Origin: Chimonanthus salicifolius
Taxonomy: Eukaryota; Streptophyta; Magnoliopsida; Laurales; Calycanthaceae
Assembly: GCA_013350335.1 (NCBI GenBank)
Contig: CM023532.1
Location: 92,879,383-92,943,382 of the forward strand
Direction of reading: 5' to 3'
Length of the DNA stretch: 64,000 nucleotides
The position numbers and the translations under genes are program-made. The notes below the pieces were generated by a model, which worked only from the letters and a program-made list of their open reading frames with translations, ran no database searches and was not told the DNA's origin. Shown piece after piece: positions 34,500 through 45,696 of this stretch (the stretch's first letter is position 1; the number at the start of each line of letters is the position of its first letter).

Positions 34500-35870
34500 T
34501 CCCGCTCCAGCAGGGTTAGACCCTCGACCTCCCCGACTTTGCATTCTGCCTCCTCTGGAGTTTACCGGTCTAGCTGGCGGACGAGATGATCCTTTGGAGT
34601 ATGACAACCTATTGAGTTTTGGGTAGTCCTTTTTGTAGTGACCTGGTTGATCACAGTGATAGCAGGTGTTCACTCCTCGAGAAGCTTGAGTGACTGCTAC
34701 AGATTGAGTGGGCTGGTTGGGACGAAAGCCCCCAGTTGATCCAACAGACGGCGAGGGTCTACTGAAGTTCGATCTGAGCCTCTTGTTGGGTTGATACGCA
34801 CCCTTCCCACTCGGAGCTCGGCGGTTGTCCACTCTTGCAAATTTCGCCATTTCTTGTTCTATAATGGTAGCCCTGCTGACCAGTTCCGCCAGCGTCGCTG
34901 CTTTGAACACTGTTACCCTGGCCCTAATGTTTGGCCGTAACCCACGCTCAAACTTGCAAGGCCTCCGGTATTCCGTGTCCACAACATAGAATGCATAGAT
35001 TGACAGGCTGAGAAACTCTTGGTGGTACTCAGCCACCGTCATCGTGCCTTGTACTAATGTCATAAAGGTCTGAATCTGATGTTCCCTCTCTTCCTCCAGA
35101 AAATAACGCTCTAAGAATGTCGCTGAGAATTGCTCCCAGGTTATAGCAATTCTTTCTCTTCTTGTCACAAGTGCCTGCTGTTTCTCCACTACTTTCCACC
35201 ATTTAGCAGCGTTATCTATCAACTGTGACGTGGCCAATAGGATTTTGCTTGCATGACTCTTGATATTCAAAAGTGTCAGTATGTGGGAGATCTTTTCCAA
35301 CTAGTTCTCCGCTCCGACAGGCCCTTCTCTGCCCTTGAAGTAAGGTGGGTGCTGTTGTTGAAAATCTCTGACCATGTTACGGTCATTAGTTTCACTCGTG
35401 CTTCCACCTCTGTTCATATGTTGTTGGAGGACACAAGTGACTACAGCCTGCACCAAGCTCTATAGTTCATACGATACATGTCGTATAGTCACGTCGCTGT
35501 TGCTATTTCCTTCTTCCTCTCGTCGATATGACGAGTCATATTCTTCCTCCTCGTCCCGTCGATACGTAGGGTCACTATCCTCCTCCTCTCGTCGAGAATG
35601 ATGTGACTCTTCCTCATTGTGCGATCGTTCATGAACTGACCTCTCCTCGTCATGAATTGATGGCTCTCTGTCATGTACTGATGGCACCTTCTCATGTACC
35701 ATATTCTCTCGTTGGGGTATCGCTTTCCCTTGCGGCGTGATTATTAACACCTCATCCTTCTTTTTACTGTCTTATCAGGTCCTTCTCTTTGATGCCCCCT
35801 CACCCATTCTGATTTGCAAAACTTTTTCCTTTCCCTTCGGATTCTTTATAACCTTTTTCTGTGGCGCCAT
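34500..35870 (-). pseudogene. gag: Gag of M with in-frame stops
   Basis: The start ATG (35868-35870) gives MAPQKKVIKNPKGKEK. The frame then carries an acidic, repetitive stretch (VHDREPSIHDEERSVHE), the retrotransposon-gag capsid region (FQQQHPPYFKG, AAKWWKVVEKQQ, TWEQFSATFLERYF, FERGLRP) and a nucleocapsid knuckle CYHCDQPGHYKKDY, where the fourth zinc ligand Cys is Tyr. It would form the virus-like particle and package RNA. Four in-frame stops interrupt it (TGA TAA side by side near 35770-35780, TAG at 35460, TAG at about 35301), but I see no frame change over about 1.37 kb. The usual GAEN-Trp-L motif is where the last TAG falls. Confidence 0.9.
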
Positions 35871-36040
35871 TTCTTCCTAATTCATGGAAACATCATAGAC
35901 TTAATTTCCATCAAAACATATATTAAATGCCATAAATCCTCATTAAAATCATAAAATCGCATACTTTATATAAATTCATACTTCCGTTTTGTACAAAGGT
36001 GGGTAGGGTGAAACAAAACCCTATATAAAAATATACACCC

Positions 36041-36062
36041 TTACAATATAACCCTCTTTTTA
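36041..36062 (-). repeat. Second copy of PPT plus LTR tip, between leader ORF and gag
   Basis: These 22 bases are identical to 27642-27663, which span the true PPT and the first 5 bases of the 3' LTR. Here they lie inside the element, 26 bases past the leader ORF stop and about 170 bases before the gag ATG. Confidence 0.85.
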
Positions 36063-36087
36063 ATACCCCTTCATATTACTTCCTAGC

Positions 36088-36647
36088 CTAGTCTTCCGTA
36101 GAAGATTCCGCATCATCAACGAACTTGAAACGGTTATCAGGACACGTCATCGCCGTGCGCCCCAATATTTCACAAGTCGTGCAGTGTATTAATCCGGGTC
36201 CTCCAATATCTGGACAATTAGTCCTCGCCTCACCATGCCCATGTAGTCCATAGAACGGGCAGACAATGCCTAAAGGGTGAGGACAATACCTACACTTGTG
36301 CCCATCTTGATTGCACAACTCACATGTGTCGTAGGGATCTATCTCCCCAAGCGATTCCAATATAATAGGAATATCTGCAATAGGATCCTCCAGAAAAGGT
36401 GCTAGATCCTCTTCTTCTTCCTCAGAAGGTCCCACTAACCAAGGAATATCTTCCATAAAATACTATGGTAATGGTGCTACGTTCACCTCCTCCAATGGTG
36501 CTAAGTTCCATTCCTCCTCCTTGGGAGGCCCTCTTGTAGGTCCACATTGACTTCCATGCTGATACTGTTGGAAGTCGATACCAAATCTACTGGACAACTA
36601 GGTGTCCCTTTATCCCATAACTCGGTGTATTCCTCGTTGCTCGACAT
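36088..36647 (-). pseudogene. Extra leader ORF of M: acidic protein with three zinc knuckles
   Basis: It lies between PBS and gag on the sense strand. A likely start at 36647 gives MSSNEEYTELWDKG. After a one-base frame change near 36527 the reading continues with EEEWNLAPLEE, a TAG near 36465, then MEDIPWLVGPSEEEEEDLAP and a C-terminal Cys/His part ending at the stop at 36088. That part has three spaced units: CELCNQDGHKCRYC (perfect C-x2-C-x4-H-x4-C), CPFYGLHGHGEARTNC (second Cys is Tyr, wider spacing) and CTTCEILGRTAMTC (His is Arg). Length about 185 residues. It is not gag: gag has its own knuckle 1.3 kb downstream. A like-built relic sits in the same place in another element (9020-9531). 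A nucleic-acid-binding or assembly role is inference; I know no named family for it. Confidence 0.65.
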
Positions 36648-37078
36648 ATCTGTGCCACAACATTTAAACACAAGAATATTCAACAGCAATTCTAAATAAA
36701 CCACTCTTGGTTTTCAAGGGAATTTGATCATGCATAATATCATGTACTTTGTTTGGGAAGATTACCAAATCATCACTCTTAGTGTTCTTTTGTTTCTGGG
36801 GAAATCTCTAAATTCCTGTTGTTTGTTTTTCAGTGTGGGAGTTTCAGGGGAGTACATCCTACTTTGCTATATTTGATATGTCCAATTATGATGACTGTAC
36901 TTTACTTTGTTATCTTTCATTGTCGTTCTCAGATTGATTGTTCAGTCTGAGTCACTCGAAGTAAATTAATCCGGCCCCGAGTCAGCGAACTCCGAAAAAT
37001 CGGTCAGTTGGGATTCTTATCCGTCAGTGAGACATGAAATTGTCTTAATCTTACTTCGATGATTCAACTTCCTGTTTC
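36648..37078 (-). other. Leader of M between PBS and extra ORF
   Basis: Untranslated leader with 'ggggaaatc' words. A segment near 36740-36890 resembles, in reverse complement, the right edge of the window (63763-63930), suggesting that the latter is the leader of a plus-strand relative. Confidence 0.5.
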
Positions 37079-37090
37079 GCTCTGATACCA
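37079..37090 (-). promoter_or_regulatory. Primer-binding site of M, tRNA-iMet type
   Basis: The sense strand reads TGGTATCAGAGC two bases after the 5' LTR end, complementary to initiator tRNA-Met. Confidence 0.95.
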
Positions 37091-37092
37091 AC

Positions 37093-40000
37093 TGTAACGC
37101 CACGCCCTTTTCCACCCTTCCGAAAATCAGAGTCTGAAAATTTCTTTTGAAAGAAATACAGAGTGAAGAGAGCGGGTGGCGTCACGACGCGAGTTAAGTT
37201 CAGACTACTCAAGTCTGAACCTTAACTGGCCACCCATGTGTACATGGACTAGACCATGATAATGAATCACACATGGAACTAACAACAACATGCGGAATAA
37301 ACTAGATTAACTGCGGAAATAATATGAAAAGATAGCAAGTAACAGTCTCAATTGATAATTAAGGTAAACAACCATCCATAGTTAATAGTCTAATCAAACC
37401 ATAGCAAGTATTAACTTATTACATGTCCATCAAAATATAATTCAAATGACAGTAGATAAGTAATCCTGTTCATCATTCAAGCACTTAGGCTTGGCTCCCC
37501 TCCCGGTCATCGACCTTTTCTTTCCCTTTCCTTGTACCTACATTCTCCTCTGAGGATAGAATTAGGGCGTTAGATCAACGCGCCCAGTAGGTTCCCGATC
37601 AGGGCTACCACATGATTAGCATATAAAACATGCATATATATATCATAGTACATGATTAGTAAAAACAGGTAAAACAATGCTATGAAGTATGCACATGCAA
37701 TGAGTCTCTCCCATCATGTACATTCATAGCCATCACTTGACGTGCCTCGTACCGTCAAGGTAAATCACAATACACTTCTATCTCTTCATCATTGAGTTGA
37801 TTCATATCACCTATTAGTCCTCCTCGCGGGACTCTCATCGCCTAAGGAGACCAATGTGACTATGATCATCATGTTACTCCTCCTGGCGGGACTCTCATCG
37901 CCTAAGGAGGACGGTAACTCACAATTGCAACACTGTATAACCTCAGTCATCATCCCATGTCCATGCATGAGATGCCAATGCTTTGTATGCCATTTGTAAA
38001 TGCATAACATATCATTCGAAACCACATAAAATAAACAAGAGTCTCATAAGGAAAACTAGGATAAAAACTGTGGTTACAAGTAGGTAGGAAACCTACTGAA
38101 GATTCATTTCAGTACTTGATCTTTCTTTAGCGTCACCCGGTCATGACTCGCACGTCGTCAACTTCCGATACCTTGTCCATATAACAAACAATAAATCATA
38201 CTATCACTTACTTGTTCATTCATATCTAAGACCCAACCACATGATGTGGGGTTCGGCTATGCCCTTGGCCGAACATTACCAACTTATGATTTAACTTCCT
38301 TTTTCATTTAATCAACTCTTAGTTACTTAACCCATTCCATCAAACAATTGTTGATGGGGTTCGGCCATACTACATGGCCGAACCACATCCTATGGGTTTT
38401 TATCCCACTTTCCTTCATCAACCATGATTTGTTATTTGTTTACACTAAGTTCACTAAATTTCATAACTTAGAAACTTTTCAATCAAATAAAATGGTCCAT
38501 GGGGTTCGGCCATACATATGGCCGAACCCAATGGTTCCCTTGGTTCCATAACTCCAACATTCATGCATAATTTTTGGTTATGATTGCTACATGATTCAAC
38601 CCTATATTGGCCAACCAAAATCAGCAAACTTATCTCCATTTAAAACACATAAGAAAACCCATAAACTTGTATGATCTTGATCTCCTAAAACCATCACATA
38701 TTACCATAAAATGTCATACTATCTCATGGGGTTCGGCCAACACAATTGGCCGAACCAAATGGCTTACAATTTTAAACCTTATTAATCAGCCACTTAGCCT
38801 TATTAAAACATGTAACAACCTCAATGATTTTGCATGGTTTTTAACCTTGCAAAAAACCATCAAAATACCAACATCCATTCATGGGGTTCGGCCATCCAAA
38901 GTGGCCGAACCCTATGTCCATGTCTTGGTCTTTATGAATATGTTTTAAGTCTCATTTAGACAAGTATTAATCAGTATAACATTGCTGCATTTTTACCTCT
39001 CGAAAACCATACAAATAATTTCATCTCTTTGTCTAAATGACCATCATACTTCATGGGTTTCGGCCATCCAAGATGGCCGATCCAAATGGTCCATTTCATC
39101 AGTTTTAAACCATTGTTTTAGACCCATGATAACTTCAGTCCCTATGTCATTCAGATCCATGTTTCTAACCCTCTTTAAAACATGCGTTTGAATCTCAAAT
39201 AAAACTCAAAAACAGTCCACAACAACTCCATGGTTTCCATGTTTCAAAACATGAAAACCAACCAATCTTTTACATGGGGTTCGGCCCTCCATGGTGGCCC
39301 AACCCAATGGTCATCTTTACCATTTTAAAACCACTATTAATCAAGGTTAAAACCTTGGTGTATTCAGCCATAAAAATGGCCCAATACACACCCCATTTGT
39401 TCCATGTTATTCAACCAAAATAACACCTAAATACTTACCAAAATTTCCAAACTTCCTTCTTGCCTTTGATCCTTGGTTTCTCACTTTTATTTCTTCTTTC
39501 TTTCTTTAATTCTTTGCTGGTTTATGCTTGAATAACTGGTACCAAAACCCCTGCTGTTTCAGCCAGGAAAAACGAATTGGAGAGAGGGAGAGAGAGATGG
39601 GAATTCTTGGATTTCCAAAGTAAAAATTGGCCAAGTATGGTAATGTTTTCCTTTTGTAGTTTCTGCCCCCAACTCCCATTCATCCTCCCTCTTTACTCTT
39701 GCCAAAAACGAAGGGATGTTGGTGTCAACCAAGACACCCCTTGGTGCCAAACGTTGCACCCATTGGGAAATGAAACAATGCATCCATTCAATGGATGGGC
39801 GCCGCCCAACCTTGGTGTCCCTTGGCTTTGCCAAGGTACTTCTTCACACCAACGGCTGAGATTGATTCTGATCAAGTGTTGTGTGAGATTACAACTCATT
39901 TCCATCTCCTCTTGACTCACTTAACTCAGAATATTTTTATTCTAAACCAACTCGTCCAATTCATCACATTTAATGCTCCATATTTGAGTCAACTCTTTTC

Positions 40001-40519
40001 TTAAATCAAACTCACTTCAAATCAGCCCAACTCAAGCTGAATTAACTCACACTTGAGTTCAATTGATGGCGCACTTGGTCATCCGTGGTCAACCTAGTCA
40101 ACCCGACCCATTGGGTCCCCAATCAGCCCTTTGACCCGTTTTGACAATATGACCCATTCATGGGCTGATTTTGCCATTTCTAATTGGTTTTCACTTGTGT
40201 TTCAAGCCTACCCAATTTTTCTATACCTGATTTCCAATCAGTTCAGCTTGACCCCATTTAATTTGAGCTTACACAATGGTCAAATCATCCATTTTGACCC
40301 ATTGGGTCCAATTGGGCCCTTTGACCCATTTAGCCATTTTCGACCCAATTGATGTTCATTACCCATCTAATCAAACTTGACATTTATAATGTGCTCATAT
40401 GACCTTAATTTGAGCAATGGGCCCCACCATTTCCTTATTTGACATCACAAAATAATTAATTTAACAACTCAGGGGCATTTTCGTAATTTTCCACCTCATT
40501 GAGAAATTGGGGTGTTACA
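37093..40519 (-). repeat. 5' LTR of element M (right copy)
   Basis: It runs from 'tgtaacgcc' to 'ggtgttaca', 3427 bp, the same length as the left copy and alignable to it throughout. It carries the structured module (37815-37915) and hairpins near 38249, 38357, 38504, 38729, 38884, 39058 and 39278. Confidence 0.95.
38249..39390. repeat. GGTTCGGCC hairpin array in M 5' LTR
   Basis: Same offsets as in the 3' LTR. At 38729 the stem is GGTTCGGCCAA-CACAA-TTGGCCGAACC, fully paired with an inner CAA/TTG in place of CAT/ATG. Confidence 0.9.
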
Positions 40520-41660
40520 CCCCACAAGATGGTTTATGGGATTTAGACTTAATGAGAAACAAAAGGTTATGTTATTAACTTGCTGTTATATAAACAAGGT
40601 ATCGGGACTCCTTGAACGGTGCACGAGTCGTGAACGGGTGACGATTAAGAAGATCGGACTTTTAAGTGACTTTTAAGTAGGTTTCCTACCTCTTTGTGAC
40701 CACATATTATTTTTGGTTTTACCTTGATTTCGATGAGTTATTTATGTTAAAGTATTATGTTTCAAATGGGATTTGAATGTTAAGATTTATTTACAAATGA
40801 CATGTATTCATTGACATCTCATGCATGGCATGGGGTGATGGTTATGGAAGCCGGAGCCCACACTTTGTCGGTATGTTCGTGATGCAACTGTGGGGCCTCC
40901 TTAGGTGATGAGAGTCCCACCAGCAGGAATACCTTGATGATGAGAGTCCCATCAAGAGTACACGAAAGAACACTGTGGATTACCTTGACGATGAGAGTCC
41001 CGTCAAGTGATGGCTATGTATACTTGTGATGGGTGGGACTCATTACATGTGCATACATACATAGCATTGTTTTAGAAGATTTTGATAATCATGTATCATT
41101 ATGTTATATGCATGTTTTTATACTAACCATGTGATAACCCTAATCGGAAGACCTACTGGGCGCGTTGATCTAACACCCTAATTCTATCCTTAGAGGATGA
41201 TGCAGGAAAAGGAAAGGGAAAAGGAAAGTTCGAGGACCGCGAGAGAAGCCAAGCATAGGAGCTTGGGTGTTGGGATGGAGTTATTTATTGACATTTGAAT
41301 ACATTTATATGGTCATATAATAATTTAGTAATACTGTTATGGTTTGATTTAAGTTTGAATGAATGTTGAGTTTAAAGTAATCATGACTGGTACTTTGCTA
41401 TCTAAACAGTTTAGTTCCGCATATTTGGCTTTTTCCGCAATCAGTTATGTATATTCCGCAAGATTTACTTAGTTCCTTGTGTGGATCGGTTTTCATGGAC
41501 TTAGTCCGTGCACACATGGGTGGCCAGTTAAGGGTCGGACTTTGGAAGTTCGGACTTAGCTCGCGTCGTAACGTCTCCCCGCTCTCTTCCACTTTACTTA
41601 TTTGTAAAAAAAAAAATAGACTCTGATTTTCGGAAGGGTGGAAAAGGGCGGGGCGTTACA

Positions 41661-43375
41661 GTTTAAGCAATGAAAATTGGGCTTATTTAGAAAAGAAATT
41701 GACAAAATTCGACACCACAATCGCATTATGAATGCAGGGTTTTCTAACACTTGTAAAATCATATTGTAATTTTATTTAATTTTAATAACTAAAAATCATT
41801 AAATTTTACAAAAATAACAATTTATCAAAATGGATGATCTAAGTCTTTGAAATTTTGAAATCTATTTTCTAGTGTTTTAAAATATTAAGTCGACATTCTA
41901 AAAATGCCAATTGTTTATTAAAACTCAAATTACCTTTGATAAACTTTTACTAATTTTTCAAATTGCGGGGATTTGTTAAATTAGAGGTTTTAGATTATGC
42001 TTGATTAAAAATTATATTTCAAGTGAACATAAAAAAAAAATCTAGAAATACCATTGAGTAGCGTACTTAAAGACTTAGGCTGTGTGCAATTTTCAAGGTT
42101 TGATTACGTCAGCAGAGTAGTCGTATTTTCTCTGAGAGTTTTCAAGGTACTATTCATGGGTTTTTCATGTAAAACGAATATCTTTATGAAATGTCTAAAA
42201 TGCCCTCCGAACTTCGTCGGTTGGATCACTAAGCAAACAAGCTCCGATTGGGTCATATTTGATCTTTTCGGGAAACTCTCTCTGCACTCTATCATGTTAA
42301 TAGGTCACGAAGCCAAATTAACGGTTCTAACAATTTGTCATTTTTCTAATTAAGGGTCGGGTTCTTACATTTCCAATTAACTTTGCAAGTCGCATACCGG
42401 CTTTAGCACCATGAGGTTTTTCAATTTTTTTAATCACCTTGGGTAACCATCTCTTGAGATTTCCTTTTAAGACATTTCAAATCTGAGCCCAATTTCAGAT
42501 TTTCATCTTCAAAACATTTTCCAACTTCCTTTAGCTTCAAGATTTGATTCTCATACACTTTTAAAGTTTCGTGAAGCAACTTTTCAAATTCTCTCATCGT
42601 CATGATTTCATCATTTGAAATTTCCAAATTTGATGAGAGAAAGTCTTTTCAATTTTTTCCACTTTTAAGTTGGCTATAGAGTTTGGCATTCTCAATTTTC
42701 ACTTTGTGAAGATTTTTAGCCAATTTTAAACTCTCTAAGTACAAGGTATTATAGGATTCTTGGAGGTCATCACCCTCTTCATTATCCCCTTCATCACAAA
42801 TGGATACATCTTGACTAGGTGAAATGGAGACAATACAACATTTTAGATTTTCACCTCTTTCTTGATTCTCCATATCTGAAATACATTCAGATTGATATTC
42901 GTTTTCTTTTTCATTGGAGTCACACGACACATTATCCACTAGATTATGGGAGGTAAAGCCATCCAGAGGTTTTGAAATATTTTCAATGAAATCAATTTGG
43001 ATAGAGGTCCAATCAGCTTCATCAAAAGATGCCAATCTATTCTCTCTTTTTTTTTCCAATAAATCAAGATAGAGTACACAAACAATAGAGATTTGTAGAT
43101 GATTTTTCTGGCATTCATATTTGATATTCTAGCACTAAGATGAATTCAGATGAATAGGACAATGCCCAATTCTAATGGGCTTCACAAAATTTCTTGATTA
43201 ATTAAAATAAATGCAGCAGAATAACACAATTAATCAAGAGATATGTGTTGTGTGATAAGAGAGTGCACAAGTTAAATTAAAAATAACACAAGCAAACCTA
43301 AACACCCGATATATAGTGGTTCGGAGTAAATCCCTCCTACATCACTGTTGGACTCACCCACTCTTGGGTTATTTC
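41661..43375 (-). mobile_element. Degraded Copia-type element between C and D
   Basis: Bounded by the TSDs of C (GTTTA) and D (ATTTC). Near 43190-43375 it has Copia LTR words in reverse ('atatagtggttcgg', 'ctcctacatcactgttgg'), and at 42430-43059 a gag-like frame. The region 41666-42350 is AT-rich and unassigned. Confidence 0.45.
42430..43059 (-). pseudogene. Copia-type gag C-terminal coiled-coil relic
   Basis: Two open stretches (42649-43059 and 42430-42627) share one frame, separated by a TGA. They encode an acidic region (CDEGDNEEGDDLQ) and then heptad-like sequence (YNTLYLESLKLAKNLHKVK, ENAKLYSQLK, LKVYENQILKLKEVGK). SIRE-like Copia gag proteins have this acidic-then-coiled-coil arrangement after their zinc knuckle. 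The knuckle itself and pol are not found. It could instead be another acidic coiled-coil protein. Confidence 0.4.
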
Positions 43376-45696
43376 TGTAACACCCCGCCCTTTTCACTCT
43401 AATTTTCAGAGTTTATTTTTTTTTTAAATAATAATAATCAACAAGTGATCGGGGCGGAATGTCACGACGCGAGTTAAGTTCGGATCTCTAAATCCGACCC
43501 TTAACTGGCCAAGCCCATGCGCGTATGAACTAAGTCCATAAAACTGATCCGCACATGGTACATATATAACTAGCGGAATTAATTTAGTCTAAATCTAACT
43601 GAGGTTATAATAGATCCTATGACTAATCCAACTTTCCATTATTAGATAGCAAAGTACCTTATTTATTCTCCAAAATTATTATATAACCTTAGTCTACTAT
43701 TCATTCCAAACCATTCAAATAAATCCAACCATACCATCTACTTAACTACTTATTACATGCCAACATCTAATAAACAAATTACATTGTCCAAATAAATCAA
43801 ATAACAAGTCCATAAATAATCCATTCATAGTCCATTCCATCATTCAAATCGCCCAAGTTTCCGTACTTGGTCCTCTTCTCCAACCACGTTCTTTCCTTTC
43901 CCTGCATCATCCACTAAGGATATAGATAGGGCGTTAGATCAACGCGCCCAGTAGTGTTTCCGAATAGGGCTACCACTTGGTTAGTCAAACATACAAATAA
44001 TATAATGATAGTACATGTGTAACAAAATTCAATAAAAACATGCTATGTATGAAATGAACATGTAATGAGTCCCACCCATCACCATTCAACATAGACATCA
44101 CTTGACGGGATTCTCATCGTCAAGGTAACCCACAATGGACTTTCGGACGCCCCGACGGAGTGTGGCCTCCGGATTCCTCCTGATGGGATTCTCATCATCA
44201 GGGTACCCCACAGTGGTCTTTCGGACGCCCCGACGGAGTGTGGCCTCCGGTTACAACACCATCATCCCATGCCATGCATGAGATGTCTATGCAAACATGC
44301 CATTTGTAAATATATCATTTGATTCAAATAACTTATTCAAATAAACATAAAACAGCAAATAAGTTATGTGGTTACAACAAGGTAGGAAACCTACAATAGT
44401 TTACTTTGTTCGATCCTTCCTTTGGACCGTCTTCCGATCACGGCTCGCTCACCGTTCTAAAAATCCGAATACCCTATGTACATGGCAGCAAGTTAATCAT
44501 TTATCCACCTAATTTCCAGCAAAGCTTAATGTTCCAAGAACCACCTAGTGGGGTTCGGCCAAAGCCATAGCCGAACCTCATCCATTAAAACTTTGGTCAT
44601 TCATTTATTTAATTAAAACCTATCTAATTACCCAAACTTCTAAATGAACCTTGGTAGGGTTCGGCCATACATTATGGCTGAACCTTACTACTTTGGTTTT
44701 AGCCCATTTATCCCATCATATGATCATTTTATTTTTTATCATTTCAGCCATAATTACGATTGTGCCATTGAGACCAACCTTTGCTTTAAATTAGCTAACT
44801 TCCATCACCAAACATAAAACCATCTTTAGTGGGGTTCGGCCATACACACGGCTGAACCTCACCACTTAATTTGATCCTTCTTAAACCTTCCATATCTTCA
44901 TATAAACCAACCATTATGTCCCACAATTACCATTAGTGGGGTTCGGCCATACACATGGCCGAACCTCACCAATGTGATTTTATCCCCAATTTCCATCATT
45001 CATGTTGGCTGATTACTTACACATACTAACTCCATAAACAACATATATTATTCTTAAATCAAAGCATATAAATAATACCTAATGTCCATCATAAACTTAA
45101 CCTAATTATTCCACAAAACAGTCCATGGGTTTTCATGGTTTCCATGGTTTCCATGGGGTTCTCAACATGAAAACCAACATCATTTTGCATGGGGTTCGGC
45201 CCTCTATGATGGCTGAACCCAATGATTACGTTTACTGTTTTTAAACCTCAATTAATCATGTAATAACAGTATATTAAAATCATGTTTTTACCCTTCATAC
45301 AACCATCCTAAAATTAGCCCAATTTCATAGGGTTCGGCCATGCTTATTGGCCGAACACCATGAAATTACTTTTGAACCTTTAACCCTTTATCTTGGGTCT
45401 GAAACCAGCACCCAAATCCATGTTTTTAACCATTCTAAAACATGTATTTGCATCTTAAATAATAACCCAAAACAGTCCACCAACTTCATGGTTTATATGT
45501 TTCAAATACATCAAAATCAAACCATTATTTGCATGGGGTTCGGCCCTCCATGGTGGCCGAACCCTATGACATTTGGTTTTGAATTTCTTAATCATTCATC
45601 TATGTCCAAAACAAACTTCCTTATTTATGTTTTCACCTTTTTAAAACACACACTTAAAATCATCTAAAAAACAGTCCCATATTTGTATGGTTTTAA
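43376..45696 (-). repeat. Left inverted arm of D
   Basis: 2321 bp, the reverse complement of 46914-49235. It carries the U5 tip, the structured module (44100-44255) and hairpins near 44551, 44658, 44830, 44938, 45189, 45331 and 45536. Confidence 0.93.

Larger units (their letters stand above)
24220..40519 (-). mobile_element. Full-length Ty3/Gypsy chromovirus M, minus strand, itself interrupted
   Basis: Two LTRs of exactly 3427 bp flank a 9446-bp interior. The 5-base TSD CCCCA (24215-24219, 40520-40524) shows one insertion into solo LTR C. Sense order from the right is: 5' LTR, PBS (37079-37090), leader ORF, gag, protease, RT, RNase H, [solo LTR K], integrase with a chromodomain-like tail, PPT, 3' LTR. 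Without K the element is about 12.9 kb. The domain order RT-RNaseH-INT and the integrase tail (WDRHGDEEAKWEFE) point to a chromovirus, Tekay/Del-like. A hand count over the first ~280 bases of the two LTRs gives 13 differences, 10 of them transitions, so the insertion is not recent. It is non-autonomous now. Confidence 0.95.
21920..41660 (+). mobile_element. Solo LTR C, split by element M
   Basis: It starts TGTAACACCCC at 21920 and ends GGGGCGTTACA at 41660, with TSD GTTTA at 21915-21919 and 41661-41665. Subtracting M and one TSD leaves 3436 bp (21920-24219 plus 40525-41660), close to the 3427-bp LTRs of M. The left part carries the U3-like region and six hairpins; the right part carries the structured module (40850-40995), 'aggagcttggg' and the U5 tip. 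M entered immediately after a hairpin. Confidence 0.93.

Noticed and set aside
45347..45667. 106-codon frame repeated identically at 46943-47263 on the other strand
   Set aside because: Identical because the arms of D are inverted copies; the frame is hairpin-array LTR DNA with no protein-like features.
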